Shown here: positions 25,319 to 34,617 of the stretch, in pieces
Numbering within the stretch: the stretch's first letter is position 1
Layout: each line of letters opens with the position of its first letter
Assembly (NCBI RefSeq): GCF_003674065.1
Contig: NZ_RDBE01000006.1
Location: 394,410 to 458,409, forward strand
DNA length: 64,000 nt
Direction of reading: 5' to 3'
Origin: Nocardioides mangrovicus
Lineage (GTDB): Bacteria > Actinomycetota > Actinomycetes > Propionibacteriales > Nocardioidaceae
Translations under genes and position numbers: made by a program
The notes under the pieces: model-generated
Told to the model about the DNA's origin: nothing
The model's input: only the letters and a program-made list of their open reading frames with translations
Database searches by the model: none

Positions 25319-25713
25319 CCCTCGCCCGCACCGTCACCGAAGTCGTCGGCGTCGGAAAGCACCGCGTAGATCTCCCAGCGCTCGGCGTCGGGGGCGTTCT
25401 CCACCCAGAACTTGTCCTGCCTGGCATAGCAGCAGATGGTGCCGCGCTCGTCGATCGAGGCGAGGCCGGCGCCGTGGAGCCGGGTCTGCTCGGCGTCGAC
25501 CTCGTCGGTGTCGCGCACCTCGACGCCGAGGTGGTTGACGGTGCCGCCGTGTCCGGAGTTCTCGATGAGCACGAGCTTGAGCGGCGGCTCGACGATGGCG
25601 AAATTGGCGTAGCCGGGCTTGGTCTTGGCCGGCATCGCGCCGAAGAGGGTCGAGTAGAACGCGACCGACTTCTCGAGATCGTCGACGTTGAGGGCGAGCT
25701 GCAGGCGGGACAT
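25294..25713 (-). CDS. cadI: ArsI/CadI family metalloenzyme
   Basis: This 139-residue VOC-fold protein closely follows the CadI/ArsI family: MSRLQLALNVDDLEKSVAFY, KPGYANFAIVEPPLKLVLIE, VNHLGVEV and the vicinal cysteines in GTICCYARQDKFWV. ArsI enzymes break the carbon-arsenic bond of trivalent methylarsenicals with Fe(II), using the Cys pair to hold arsenic; the mycobacterial homologue CadI is cadmium-induced. ATG 25713 has GGAGG upstream. It is divergent from arsR and two ArsR-type sites lie between them. Its tail overlaps the TetR gene. Confidence 0.9.
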   Translation of the reverse strand: MSRLQLALNVDDLEKSVAFYSTLFGAMPAKTKPGYANFAIVEPPLKLVLIENSGHGGTVNHLGVEVRDTDEVDAEQTRLHGAGLASIDERGTICCYARQDKFWVENAPDAERWEIYAVLSDADDFGDGAGEGQSVRGCC

Positions 25714-25727
25714 GGCGTCCTCCATAG

Positions 25728-25794
25728 ATAGACATCTGTCGATGTTCGACATTGTCAGAGACATCGACGTGCGTCAACATAGACAGGTGTCGAA
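25728..25794. promoter_or_regulatory. Two ArsR-type operators
   Basis: ATAGACA-TC-TGTCGAT (25728-25743) and ATAGACA-GG-TGTCGAA (25779-25794) are imperfect 7-2-7 palindromes of one consensus, 51 bp apart, in the cadI/arsR divergent region. The first lies 15 bp before the cadI start; the second overlaps the arsR GTG start codon. Confidence 0.65.
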
Positions 25795-26143
25795 GTCACT
25801 GCTCGCGCTCACACCCGTCGAGACCGTGGCGTGCTGCTCGCCGCTGACGTCTACGCCGCTGACGGCCGATCAGTCCGAGCGCATCGCCCCGCTGCTCAAG
25901 GCCCTGGCCGACCCGGTGCGACTGCGTCTTCTGTCGCTGGTGGCCTCCCACGCCGAGCGCGAGGCGTGCGTGTGCGATCTCAACGACGCCTTCGACCTGT
26001 CCCAGCCGACCATCAGCCACCACCTGAAGGTGCTGCACGAGGCCGGCCTGCTCGACCGCTCCAAGCGCGGCACCTGGGTCTACTACTCGGTGCGCACCGA
26101 AGCGCTGGCCGACCTGTCCGCCTTGATCGGTGGCGGCCTGTGA
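25787..26143 (+). CDS. arsR: ArsR family metalloregulator
   Basis: This 118-residue winged-helix repressor has an N-terminal Cys pair (VACCSPL), the core LLKALADPVRLRLLSLVAS, a second Cys pair in the DNA-facing helix region (EACVCDLNDAF) and the recognition helix LSQPTISHHLKVLHEAGL. The CVC motif is the classic As(III)/Sb(III) sensor site of ArsR; the extra N-terminal Cys pair could add a ligand. GTG 25787 gives the expected N-terminus and lies inside an operator copy. The stop overlaps the arsC start by 4 bp. Confidence 0.9.
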   Translation: MSKSLLALTPVETVACCSPLTSTPLTADQSERIAPLLKALADPVRLRLLSLVASHAEREACVCDLNDAFDLSQPTISHHLKVLHEAGLLDRSKRGTWVYYSVRTEALADLSALIGGGL

Positions 26144-26504
26144 CGACCCGCCCCACCGTCCTGTTCGTCTGCGTCCACAACGCCGGCCGCTCGCAGATGG
26201 CCGCTGGCTACCTGCAACATCTGGCGGGCGACCGGGTCGTGGTCCTCTCCGCCAGGTCGGCGCCGGGTCACGAGATCAACCCCGTGGCCGTCGCCGCCAT
26301 GGCCGAGGTCGGCGTCGACATCGCCGGTCCTCAGCCCCGCGTCCTGACGTCCAAGGCCGTGCAGGCGGCCGACGTCGTCGTCACCATGGGCTGCGGCGAC
26401 GAGTGCCCGTTCGTCCCCGGCAAGCGCTACGAGGACTGGGTCCTCGACGATCCGGCCGGCCTGGGCATCGAGTCCGTTCGCCCGATCCGCGACGAGATCC
26501 GACC
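26140..26504 (+). pseudogene. arsC: arsC, arsenate reductase with lost 3' end
   Basis: From GTG 26140 (GTGA overlap with arsR) the frame reads a low-molecular-weight-phosphatase-type arsenate reductase: P-loop FVCVHNAGRSQMAAGYL, Arg/Asp region and WVLDDPAGLGIESVRPIRDEI. After about 121 residues the family similarity stops; the C-terminal helix of roughly 12-17 residues is missing. The frame then runs on without stop to 27534 through unrelated, out-of-frame sequence. The next recognisable homology, in another frame, is the middle of an acetyltransferase. I read this as a deletion that removed the arsC tail and the start of its neighbour. Whether the shortened or extended enzyme works is unknown. 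Confidence 0.7.
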
Positions 26505-26506
26505 CC

Positions 26507-26878
26507 CATCAACGACTCGTCGCCCTCGACCACTCGCGCGGGGTGCTGGGCTGGGCGGCCGCGTCGGCCGTCTCCGACCGATGCGTCTACGCCGGCGTCG
26601 TCGAGTATTCGGTCTACGTCGACCCCGGCGCCCAGGGCCGCGGCGTCGGCCGGCTGCTCCTCGACGCGCTCATCACCTCCACCGAAACCGCCGGCATCTG
26701 GACCATCCAGTCCGGCATCTTTCCCGAGAACGCCGCGAGCCTCGCCCTTCACCGCGCCGCCGGGTTGCGCGACGTCGGCACCCGCCAGCGCGTCGGCCAC
26801 ATGACCCACGGACCGCTCGCCGGTACCTGGCGCGACGTGATCTCCATCGAGCGTCGCAGCGACACCGCGGGCCGCTGA
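26507..26878 (+). pseudogene. GNAT acetyltransferase remnant lacking its N-terminus
   Basis: In a frame different from arsC, the sequence from about 26507 reads HQRLVALDHSRGVLGWAA, then AGVVEYSVYVDPGAQGRGVG (acetyl-CoA loop) and the C-terminal half of a GNAT domain of the phosphinothricin-acetyltransferase/ArsN type. About 50 N-terminal residues expected for the family are absent and no ribosome site is present. An internal GTG at 26543 could start a 111-residue fragment, but strands 1-3 of the fold would be missing. It directly follows the truncated arsC, which supports one deletion joining the two genes. Confidence 0.7.
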
Positions 26879-26914
26879 CGCATCGGACACCCCTTGTAGC
26901 CATAGCGCGGCGCC

Positions 26915-27502
26915 ATGATGACGTCCGTGAACCAGATTCACCGGACGCCGATGCTCTCCCGACGACCTCTCCTGGTCCTGGCCTCCCTCGGCACGCTGGC
27001 CGGCTGCGGTGCCGCCGCCCATGCACGACCGGTGGCGCCCACCGCAGGAAAGCAGGAGCACGTGGACTCCAGACCCACGCGGTTCACCATCCGTCCCGAC
27101 GACTACCACGTCCCCTACGCCGGCACCGCCGCGGACGGGCGACGGTTCTTCCTCAGCGACGAGCTCTTCAGCGACGACCGGGGCTGGGTCGGCCTCTTCC
27201 TGTGGACGGCCGACGGGGTCTTCGACGAGGTCCGGGTCAGCGCCGTGGGCCGCGCCACCGGCGTTCCCCCGGGTCAGGCCGCGCCCGCCCCATCGGACCG
27301 CACGCTGCAGGACCGATTGCACGAGCTGGGGAAGTTCGTCCTCGAGCCGATCACGGTCGAACCGTTCACCCGGACCGTCGACGGCACGGAGTTCGGATGG
27401 GAGGTCGGCCGGTACGACGACGGCAGCTACTACATCAGCATCGAGCCCGGCGACTTCATCGCCTACTCCTCACCGTGGGACGGGTACGAGTACGACACGT
27501 GA
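26915..27502 (+). CDS. Putative lipoprotein, unknown function
   Basis: The 195-residue reading frame has a basic segment (SRRP), a hydrophobic run and a lipobox LAGC (about residues 28-31), so export and lipidation are likely. The mature part is acidic with many aromatic residues (DDYHVPYAG, RRFFLSDELFSDDRGW, YDDGSYYISIEPGDF). I recognise no family. The start is ambiguous: ATG 26915 and 26918 precede a long N-region, and ATG 26951 (MLSRRPLL) would give a more normal signal peptide. It lies downstream of the damaged ars genes and may be unrelated to them. Confidence 0.6.
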   Translation: MMTSVNQIHRTPMLSRRPLLVLASLGTLAGCGAAAHARPVAPTAGKQEHVDSRPTRFTIRPDDYHVPYAGTAADGRRFFLSDELFSDDRGWVGLFLWTADGVFDEVRVSAVGRATGVPPGQAAPAPSDRTLQDRLHELGKFVLEPITVEPFTRTVDGTEFGWEVGRYDDGSYYISIEPGDFIAYSSPWDGYEYDT

Positions 27503-27679
27503 CGCCAGCACCTGCATGCAGATCGACTGCATAGCAGGGATCTGTCGCCATGGCTGTCGCGATCACACCGTCCGCGACGTGCCGGACGGCGAGCACGACT
27601 CTCACGAAGCAACAGCCGGCGCAACCCCGGCCTGCGCCTAGGACGATCTACCGGACGCGGAGGAAGTCGGCCGGCCGAG

Positions 27680-28279
27680 TCAACCAGCGGCGCTCTGGAG
27701 CGAGTCGATCCATCGCCGCAACCGTTGGCTCTGGCGATGCAGGAGATCGGGGTCACGTAGCGAGTGGGTCAGGATCGTCGCGCCTTCGTAGGTGGCGATG
27801 AGGTTGACCGCAAGGTCGCGAGCGTCGCTTCGACCCATCTCGTTGAACTGTTCCTCGACCCAGTCGACCATGGAACCCAGCAGCTCTCGGCTGCCGAGAG
27901 CCTGGTGGGTGCCGCTGCGTTTGTTGAGCTCGGTGGACAACGTGCCGATGGGGCATCCGTAGTCGGTGATGAGGTCGCGGGTCGCGTCGAGTTCCTCGAT
28001 CAACGCCTTGAGCCGGGCGCGTGGGGTGCGTCGCCGGCCGAGACGGGCGAGCAGCTGCTCGCGGGCGTCGGCGTGAGTCTTGACGACAGCGTCGACGAAC
28101 TCGTCCTTGGTCTTGAAGTAGTAGTAGATGTTGCCGACCGGGATGCCGGTGTGCTCGGCGATGTCGGCGATGGTGGTGCGTTCGACGCCGCGTTCGTAGA
28201 AGACCTGCCGCGCGCCGTCGACGAGTCGATCACGCTTGTCGGCACCACGGGGCGTCGTCGGAGAGCTCGCTGCGGCCAT
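27680..28279 (-). CDS. TetR family transcriptional regulator
   Basis: The 199-residue regulator has the TetR HTH at about residues 20-65 (ERTTIADIAEHTGIPVGNIYYYFKTKDEFV) and a C-terminal domain with ITDYGCPIGTLSTEL, resembling the YxaF/LmrA-like branch. ATG 28279 is preceded by GAGG at a good distance; a GTG one codon earlier is also possible. It is divergent from an MFS pump and the same 14-bp operator occurs upstream of each gene, which argues for joint autorepression. Confidence 0.88.
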   Translation of the reverse strand: MAAASSPTTPRGADKRDRLVDGARQVFYERGVERTTIADIAEHTGIPVGNIYYYFKTKDEFVDAVVKTHADAREQLLARLGRRRTPRARLKALIEELDATRDLITDYGCPIGTLSTELNKRSGTHQALGSRELLGSMVDWVEEQFNEMGRSDARDLAVNLIATYEGATILTHSLRDPDLLHRQSQRLRRWIDSLQSAAG

Positions 28280-28296
28280 CACGTCACCTCGTATCG

Positions 28297-28414
28297 GTTG
28301 GTTACCCGACTCAGACTCTACGCGCTCTTCGCGACATCGCGAGGATCAGCCCAACGGCCAGCCGGACCCCACTTGCGGACACGGTGGTCGTTCGTGTTTA
28401 GTTGGTTACCCAAC
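28297..28414. promoter_or_regulatory. Paired TetR operators GTTGG-N4-CCAAC
   Basis: GTTGGTTACCCAAC (28401-28414) is a perfect 5-4-5 palindrome 20 bp before the MFS start. GTTGGTTACCCGAC (28297-28310), with one mismatch, lies 17 bp before the TetR start. The 86 bp between them hold no gene. Each site is placed to block its adjacent promoter. Confidence 0.65.
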
Positions 28415-28434
28415 CAAGTTTTGGAAGTGATCCC

Positions 28435-29976
28435 ATGTCAGTCACGACGCCTGAAGCGTCCTTCCTGTCCACACCACGGGGGCGGGTGACGCTGCTCTTC
28501 TTGTGCCTGGTCGGCTTCATCGACTTCGCCGACGGCTCGATCCTCAACGTCTCGCTGCCGGCGATCCAGCGCGACCTCGGCGTCAGCGTCCAGAACCTGC
28601 AGTGGGTGCTGTCGGGCTACGTCCTGACCTACGGGGGTTTCCTTCTGCTCGGAGGCCGGCTCTCCGACCTCCTTGGCCGGCGCCGCTTCCTCCTGGCGGG
28701 CACCACCGCGTTCGGCGTGGCGTCGCTGGTCTCCGGCTTCGCCCACCACGCGGGTGTGCTCGTGGCCGGTCGCCTGGTGCAGGGGCTGGCTGCGGCGCTG
28801 ATGACCCCGGCCGCGCTGTCGATCCTGACCACCACGTTCGACCAGGGCACCGATCGTCTCAAGGCTCTGGGGGCCTGGGGGGCGGTTGGCGGTCTTGCCT
28901 CTCTCCTGGGCGTGTTCTTGGGCGGTGTGCTCACCGGAGGCCCCGGGTGGCGCTGGGTGTTCTACGTCAACCCACCGGTGTGCGTGATCATCGTCGCCGC
29001 GACGTACTGGCTGGTCGAGGACGACCGACGACGAGCACGACTCTCCCAGTTCGACATCCCGGGCGCGCTGCTGATCACGTCCGCCATGCTGTCGTTGATC
29101 TACGGCCTGGTGCGGGCGCCCGTGATCGGGTGGAGCAGCCCAGGAGCCATCACCGCGCTCGCCGTGGCCGCCGTCCTGCTCGTCGGGTTCATCCTCAACG
29201 AACGACTGCAGGCCCACCCCCTGGTGCCGTTCTCGATCTTCAGGGTCAAGGGTCTCGCCGCCGCCGACGCCACGCAGGTCATCGCGTTCGCCGGGTTCGG
29301 TTCGATGTTCTTCTTCATCACCCTGTACATGCAGAACGTCCTCGGCTTCTCCGCCACGCAGGCCGGACTCGCCTACGTTCCTGCGGGACTCGCGGTCGTC
29401 CTCGGTGCAGGTCTGTCCTCCCAGCTCTTCGCCGCCGTCGGCACCCGGCCGCTCATTGTTGCCGGCGCCGTGTTGGCCGCGATCGGAGTGCTCTGGCTCT
29501 CGCGCGTGCCCGTCCGGGGGTCCTACCTCGCCGACCTTCTCGGGGGTCTCGTCATCATGGGCGTGGGGTTGGGAGCCGTCCTTGTCGGCGTCCAGACCGC
29601 CGGCAACGCCGCCGTCCTCCCCGAACAGGCCGGCCTCGCCGCCGCCCTCGTCAACGCCGCCTTCCAGCTCGGGGTGGCCCTCGGCCTCGCCGTCTTCTCC
29701 GCCATCGCGACCGCCCACACCACCGACCTGCTCGGCCGCGGCATCGCTCCCCCAGTCGCCCTGACCGGCGGCTTCCACCGAGCCCTGCTCGCTTCCGCCG
29801 TCTCCCTGATCGTGGCCGCGGCCATCGCCACCCGCGCCGCCAACACCAAGGGAGAGCCCATTGCCGACGACACCGCGACCAGCCTCGATGTCGACCCGAT
29901 CACGCTCGGCGCCGATGCGCAGGCATCGACCCCGACGACACCGACGACACCGACGACACCGACGACGCAGAGCTGA
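28435..29976 (+). CDS. MFS efflux transporter, DHA2 family
   Basis: This 513-residue, about 14-TM drug exporter has ADGSILNVSLPAIQRDLGVS after TM1, GRLSDLLGRRRFLLAG (motif A) and GRLVQGLAAALMTPAALS (motif C-like). The start ATG at 28435 has GGAAGTGA upstream. The cytoplasmic C-terminal tail ends in four Thr-Pro-Thr repeats encoded by a 9-bp tandem repeat (near 29931-29966), an unstable low-complexity feature. Regulated by the divergent TetR; a VOC gene follows after 72 bp and is probably co-transcribed. Confidence 0.9.
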   Translation: MSVTTPEASFLSTPRGRVTLLFLCLVGFIDFADGSILNVSLPAIQRDLGVSVQNLQWVLSGYVLTYGGFLLLGGRLSDLLGRRRFLLAGTTAFGVASLVSGFAHHAGVLVAGRLVQGLAAALMTPAALSILTTTFDQGTDRLKALGAWGAVGGLASLLGVFLGGVLTGGPGWRWVFYVNPPVCVIIVAATYWLVEDDRRRARLSQFDIPGALLITSAMLSLIYGLVRAPVIGWSSPGAITALAVAAVLLVGFILNERLQAHPLVPFSIFRVKGLAAADATQVIAFAGFGSMFFFITLYMQNVLGFSATQAGLAYVPAGLAVVLGAGLSSQLFAAVGTRPLIVAGAVLAAIGVLWLSRVPVRGSYLADLLGGLVIMGVGLGAVLVGVQTAGNAAVLPEQAGLAAALVNAAFQLGVALGLAVFSAIATAHTTDLLGRGIAPPVALTGGFHRALLASAVSLIVAAAIATRAANTKGEPIADDTATSLDVDPITLGADAQASTPTTPTTPTTPTTQS

Positions 29977-30048
29977 CGACGGCTCCGACGCCACCACCGC
30001 CCCGACCCGACCCGACCCGACCATCCTCCTCACCGGACAGGACCCACC

Positions 30049-30420
30049 ATGATCTTCGGCATCCGCATCATCACCGACGACATCGACCGCCTCGTCGAGT
30101 TCTACGAGCGCCTGACGGGCGTGCAAGCGAGCCGACCCACGCCCTTCTTCGCCGAGCTTCGGCTCGAGACGGGCCTGCTCGCCTTCGCAAGCCCCGCCAC
30201 GGTCGCCATGCTCGGCGAGCACGCTCCGCACCCCACCGACAACCGGAGCGTGCTGCTGGAGTTCCTCGTCGACGACGCCGACAACGCCTTCCAGGCGCTG
30301 CGCGAGCACCTCGCCGACATCGTCCAGGAACCCACGACCATGCCGTGGGGCAACCGCTCGGCGGTGTTCCTCGACCCGGACGGCAACACGGTCAACCTGT
30401 TCTCCAGGCCCAAGTCCTGA
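30049..30420 (+). CDS. VOC (glyoxalase) family protein
   Basis: This 123-residue single-domain VOC protein runs from GIRIITDDIDRLVEFYERLTG to the typical closing segment RSAVFLDPDGNTVNLF. Such small dimeric proteins include glyoxalases, bleomycin-binding proteins and dioxygenases; the substrate is not predictable. Start ATG 30049 has GGACAGGA upstream. It follows a TetR-controlled efflux pump, which mirrors the MarR/VOC/MFS set at the left edge of the window. Confidence 0.85.
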   Translation: MIFGIRIITDDIDRLVEFYERLTGVQASRPTPFFAELRLETGLLAFASPATVAMLGEHAPHPTDNRSVLLEFLVDDADNAFQALREHLADIVQEPTTMPWGNRSAVFLDPDGNTVNLFSRPKS

Positions 30421-30503
30421 GGTCCGACGACACGCCGAGAAGCCGATGGCGCCGGTAGTACCGACGTCGATAGCGATGCCCACGCATCCTCGACGACCTC
30501 GGA

Positions 30504-31908
<1,405 letters not shown>

Positions 31909-31912
<4 letters not shown>

Positions 31913-32955
31913 CCTTGCTCCTCGCTCACGCGGACCAGCGACTTGATCGCCCGCCGCTCGTCCATGGCTGCGTAGGCCTCGGCGATGTCGTCGAGGTCGG
32001 TGGTCAGGTCGAAGATCAGACCAGGGTTGATCTCGCCCGAGAGCACTCGCTCCAGCAACTCGGGGATGTACCGCCGAGCGGGCGCGACGCCGCCCTTGAT
32101 ACCGACGTTCTTCCAAAACAGCGTCTGATACTCGAAACCCTCGTACAGCGGCACACCGACGGCGCCGATCATGCCGCCGGCGCGCGTGATCTCGGCTGCG
32201 GTCCTGATGGACTCATCGGTGCCCACGCACTCCAGAGCGGCGTCGACACCGACGCCGTCAGTGAGCGCCATGACGGCTTGGAGAGCGTCGTCGCCGCGCT
32301 CCTCGAGAATGTCGGTCGCGCCGAACTCGATGGCGACCTTCTGTCGCTCAGCGTGACGGCTCAAAGCGATGATCCGGCTCGCGCCGAGCAGCTTGGCACC
32401 GAGCACGCCGCCAAGACCCACCGCCCCGTCACCGACCACTGCGACGACGTCGCCCTTCTCGACCCCGGCGCTGACCGCGGCGTGGTAACCGGTGCAGATG
32501 ACATCGGACAGAGCGGTGAACGAGGCCAGCTGCTCGTCGGTGAAGTCCGAGCCCGTCACCTTGACCAAGGTCTCGTCGGCATACGGGCTGCGGACGAACT
32601 CGCCCTGGCCGCCATCGGTCTCGCCATCGCCGAACGCGCCGCCGTGCTCGCAGTTCGACTGGAAGCCGTTGCGGCACGCCGAGCAGGTGCCATCGTTGTA
32701 GGTGAACGGTGCGATCACGAAGTCACCCACCGCGAGGTCCTTGACACCGACACCGACCTGGTCGACGACGCCGATGTATTCGTGGCCGATGCTGCCGACC
32801 TTGTGCTGGTTGATGCCCCGGTAGTACCAGAGGTCCGAGCCGCAGACGCAACCACGGATGACCCTGACCACGGCGTCGGTGTCGTTCTGGATCGTCGGAT
32901 CGGGTCGCTCGCCGATCTCGATCTGCTTCTCGCCCTTGAACAGTGCTGCCTTCAT
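31909..32955 (-). CDS. Zinc-dependent alcohol dehydrogenase family protein
   Basis: This 348-residue medium-chain dehydrogenase has the catalytic zinc ligands in RGCVCGSDLWYYRG (Cys) and IGHEYIGVV (His, Glu), a structural-zinc lobe with three of four cysteines (GTCSACRNGFQSNCEHG, the first position being Asp/Asn) and the nucleotide-binding VVGDGAVGLGGVLGAKLLGA. NAD(P)-dependent alcohol or aldehyde oxidation-reduction is expected. It overlaps the MFS stop and the cupin start by 4 bp each. ATG 32955 has GAGGAGA upstream. Confidence 0.92.
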
Positions 32956-34517
32956 GATGTGGTCTCCTCTGCTTGAACGATCTGGGTTGATGAGCTGGGG
33001 TCGGTGCGCTTGACGGGGTTCAGCGGCGCCGATTCGGCTGCGGAGCTGCGCCAGGTCGCGATCAGCGTCACCACCGCCCCGAGGGCGATCGACAGCAGGA
33101 CGCTGCCTCCGGTCAGGGCCGCGGTGACTCGCTGGACGACGGCCTGCGTGGGCGCGGCGGTGGCACTGGCGGCCGCGGCGCCGAGGGCGGCCAGGACGCT
33201 GAGGCCGACAGCACTTCCGAGCTGGTGGAACGTGTTGACGAGGCCCGACGACGCCCCGGCGTCCGGGCCGGCCACTTGGTGCAGGCCGGCCGATGTCATC
33301 GGCGCGAAGGCCAGGCCCTGACCGATACCGATGAGCACCATCGGCGGCGCGACCGCGCTCAGGTAGCCGCTGGTGAGCTCCACACGGCTGAGCCACACCA
33401 TCCCGGCCAACGTGACCGCCACGCCCACGATCAGGGTAGGCGTGGCGCCGATGCGGCCGATGATGCGCGTGACCAGTACCGCCACCGCGAAGTTCATCGC
33501 CGACATCGGCAGGAATGCGAAGCCAGCCTGCAGCGGTGAGAAGCCGAGCACGTCCTGCAGGTACTGGGTGGTGAAGAAGAAGAACCCGATCATGGCGCCC
33601 AGGAAAAGCAGACGCGTCAGGTAAGCCCCGACCCGCTGCCGGTCCGCGAACAGTCGCAGCGGCATGATCGGCTGCTCGGCTCGCGCCTCGTTGAGCACCA
33701 GCCCACTCAACAGCAGGGCGCCGACCAGCAACGAACCGATCGTGCTCAGCGCTCCCCAGCCGGACTCGGCGGCGTTGATGACCCCGAAGACGACGGCCGT
33801 CATCCCGAGCGTGGCGAACAGCGCACCGCGGACGTCGAACCTGCCGCGCTGCGTCGGCGGCTCGCGCTTCAGGATCCGAAGTGCGGCGAGCAGCATGGCC
33901 ATACCGATCGGCACGTTGAGGAAGAACCCCGCTCGCCATGAGATCCAGTCAGCGAGAACCCCACCGACGACCAAGCCGGCGCTCGCGCCGATGCCGGCCA
34001 CCGCGCTGTAAGCGGCGACCGCTCGGCCGCGCTCCCGCGACTCGGTGAAGGTCGCCGTCAGCAGCGCCAGCGCCGACGGCGCCAGGATCGCTGCCCCGAC
34101 GCCCTGGAACGCCCGGGCGGCGATCAACCACCACCTGAGGGGGGCGATGCCCACCAGGAACGATGCGCTGCCGAAGACCACCAGGCTCCACACGAACATC
34201 CGACGACGGCCGAGGATGTCGCCAGCCCGGGCGCCGAGCAGCAGCAGGCCGCCGAAGACCAGCGTGTAGGCGTTCTGCACCCAGGTCAGGCCGGTCGCGC
34301 CGAAGTGCATCGAGGCCTGGATGCTCGGCAGCCCGGTGAAGATGATCGAGTTGTCCAGGATCACCATGAAGTAGCTGATGCAGATGATCCCGAGGATGGC
34401 GGTCTTGCGAGTGCCGGTCCGCGACGGCCCCCGCTGGGCGACGTCGTGCGTCTGGTCGGCCAGCTGCTCGCTCTGCACGTCTGCGACGTCGCGAACAGCT
34501 CGCGACCGGTTGCTCAT
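32952..34517 (-). CDS. MFS efflux transporter, DHA2 family
   Basis: This 521-residue, 14-TM exporter has a 45-residue hydrophilic N-terminus, then MVILDNSIIFTGLPSIQASM, GARAGDILGRRRMFVWS and RAFQGVGAAILAPSALALL. The ATG at 34517 is preferred; a TTG four codons upstream is weaker. No ribosome site is obvious. It heads the operon with alcohol dehydrogenase, cupin and aldo/keto reductase, and is divergent from an XRE regulator with palindromes in the gap. Confidence 0.88.
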   Translation of the reverse strand: MSNRSRAVRDVADVQSEQLADQTHDVAQRGPSRTGTRKTAILGIICISYFMVILDNSIIFTGLPSIQASMHFGATGLTWVQNAYTLVFGGLLLLGARAGDILGRRRMFVWSLVVFGSASFLVGIAPLRWWLIAARAFQGVGAAILAPSALALLTATFTESRERGRAVAAYSAVAGIGASAGLVVGGVLADWISWRAGFFLNVPIGMAMLLAALRILKREPPTQRGRFDVRGALFATLGMTAVVFGVINAAESGWGALSTIGSLLVGALLLSGLVLNEARAEQPIMPLRLFADRQRVGAYLTRLLFLGAMIGFFFFTTQYLQDVLGFSPLQAGFAFLPMSAMNFAVAVLVTRIIGRIGATPTLIVGVAVTLAGMVWLSRVELTSGYLSAVAPPMVLIGIGQGLAFAPMTSAGLHQVAGPDAGASSGLVNTFHQLGSAVGLSVLAALGAAAASATAAPTQAVVQRVTAALTGGSVLLSIALGAVVTLIATWRSSAAESAPLNPVKRTDPSSSTQIVQAEETTS

Positions 34518-34548
34518 GCAGCTATGCAACGCAAGATCGCGAGGACCC

Positions 34549-34582
34549 GGCAGTGACTGCCTTGACCGGTACTGGCAGTACC
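34549..34582. promoter_or_regulatory. Two adjacent palindromes in the XRE/MFS promoter
   Basis: GGCAGT-G-ACTGCC (34549-34561) and GGTACTG-G-CAGTACC (34568-34582) are both perfect palindromes. They share the element (G)GCAGT/ACTGCC and have centres 20 bp apart. They occupy most of the 100-bp region between the divergent MFS and XRE genes and are likely regulator sites for both. Confidence 0.65.
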
Positions 34583-34617
34583 CCCATCCCCTCAGCGAGA
34601 GCCCTTACCGTCGAGGG

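Noticed and set aside
26140-27534. A genuine 464-residue arsenate reductase fusion protein
   Set aside because: Residues after about 121 are Arg/Pro/Ala-rich shadow sequence over the GNAT remnant and lipoprotein genes in other frames, not a domain.
27503-27679. Operator or small gene in the gap before the TetR gene
   Set aside because: Only a short self-complementary CTGCATGCAG is visible and no frame has coding character.
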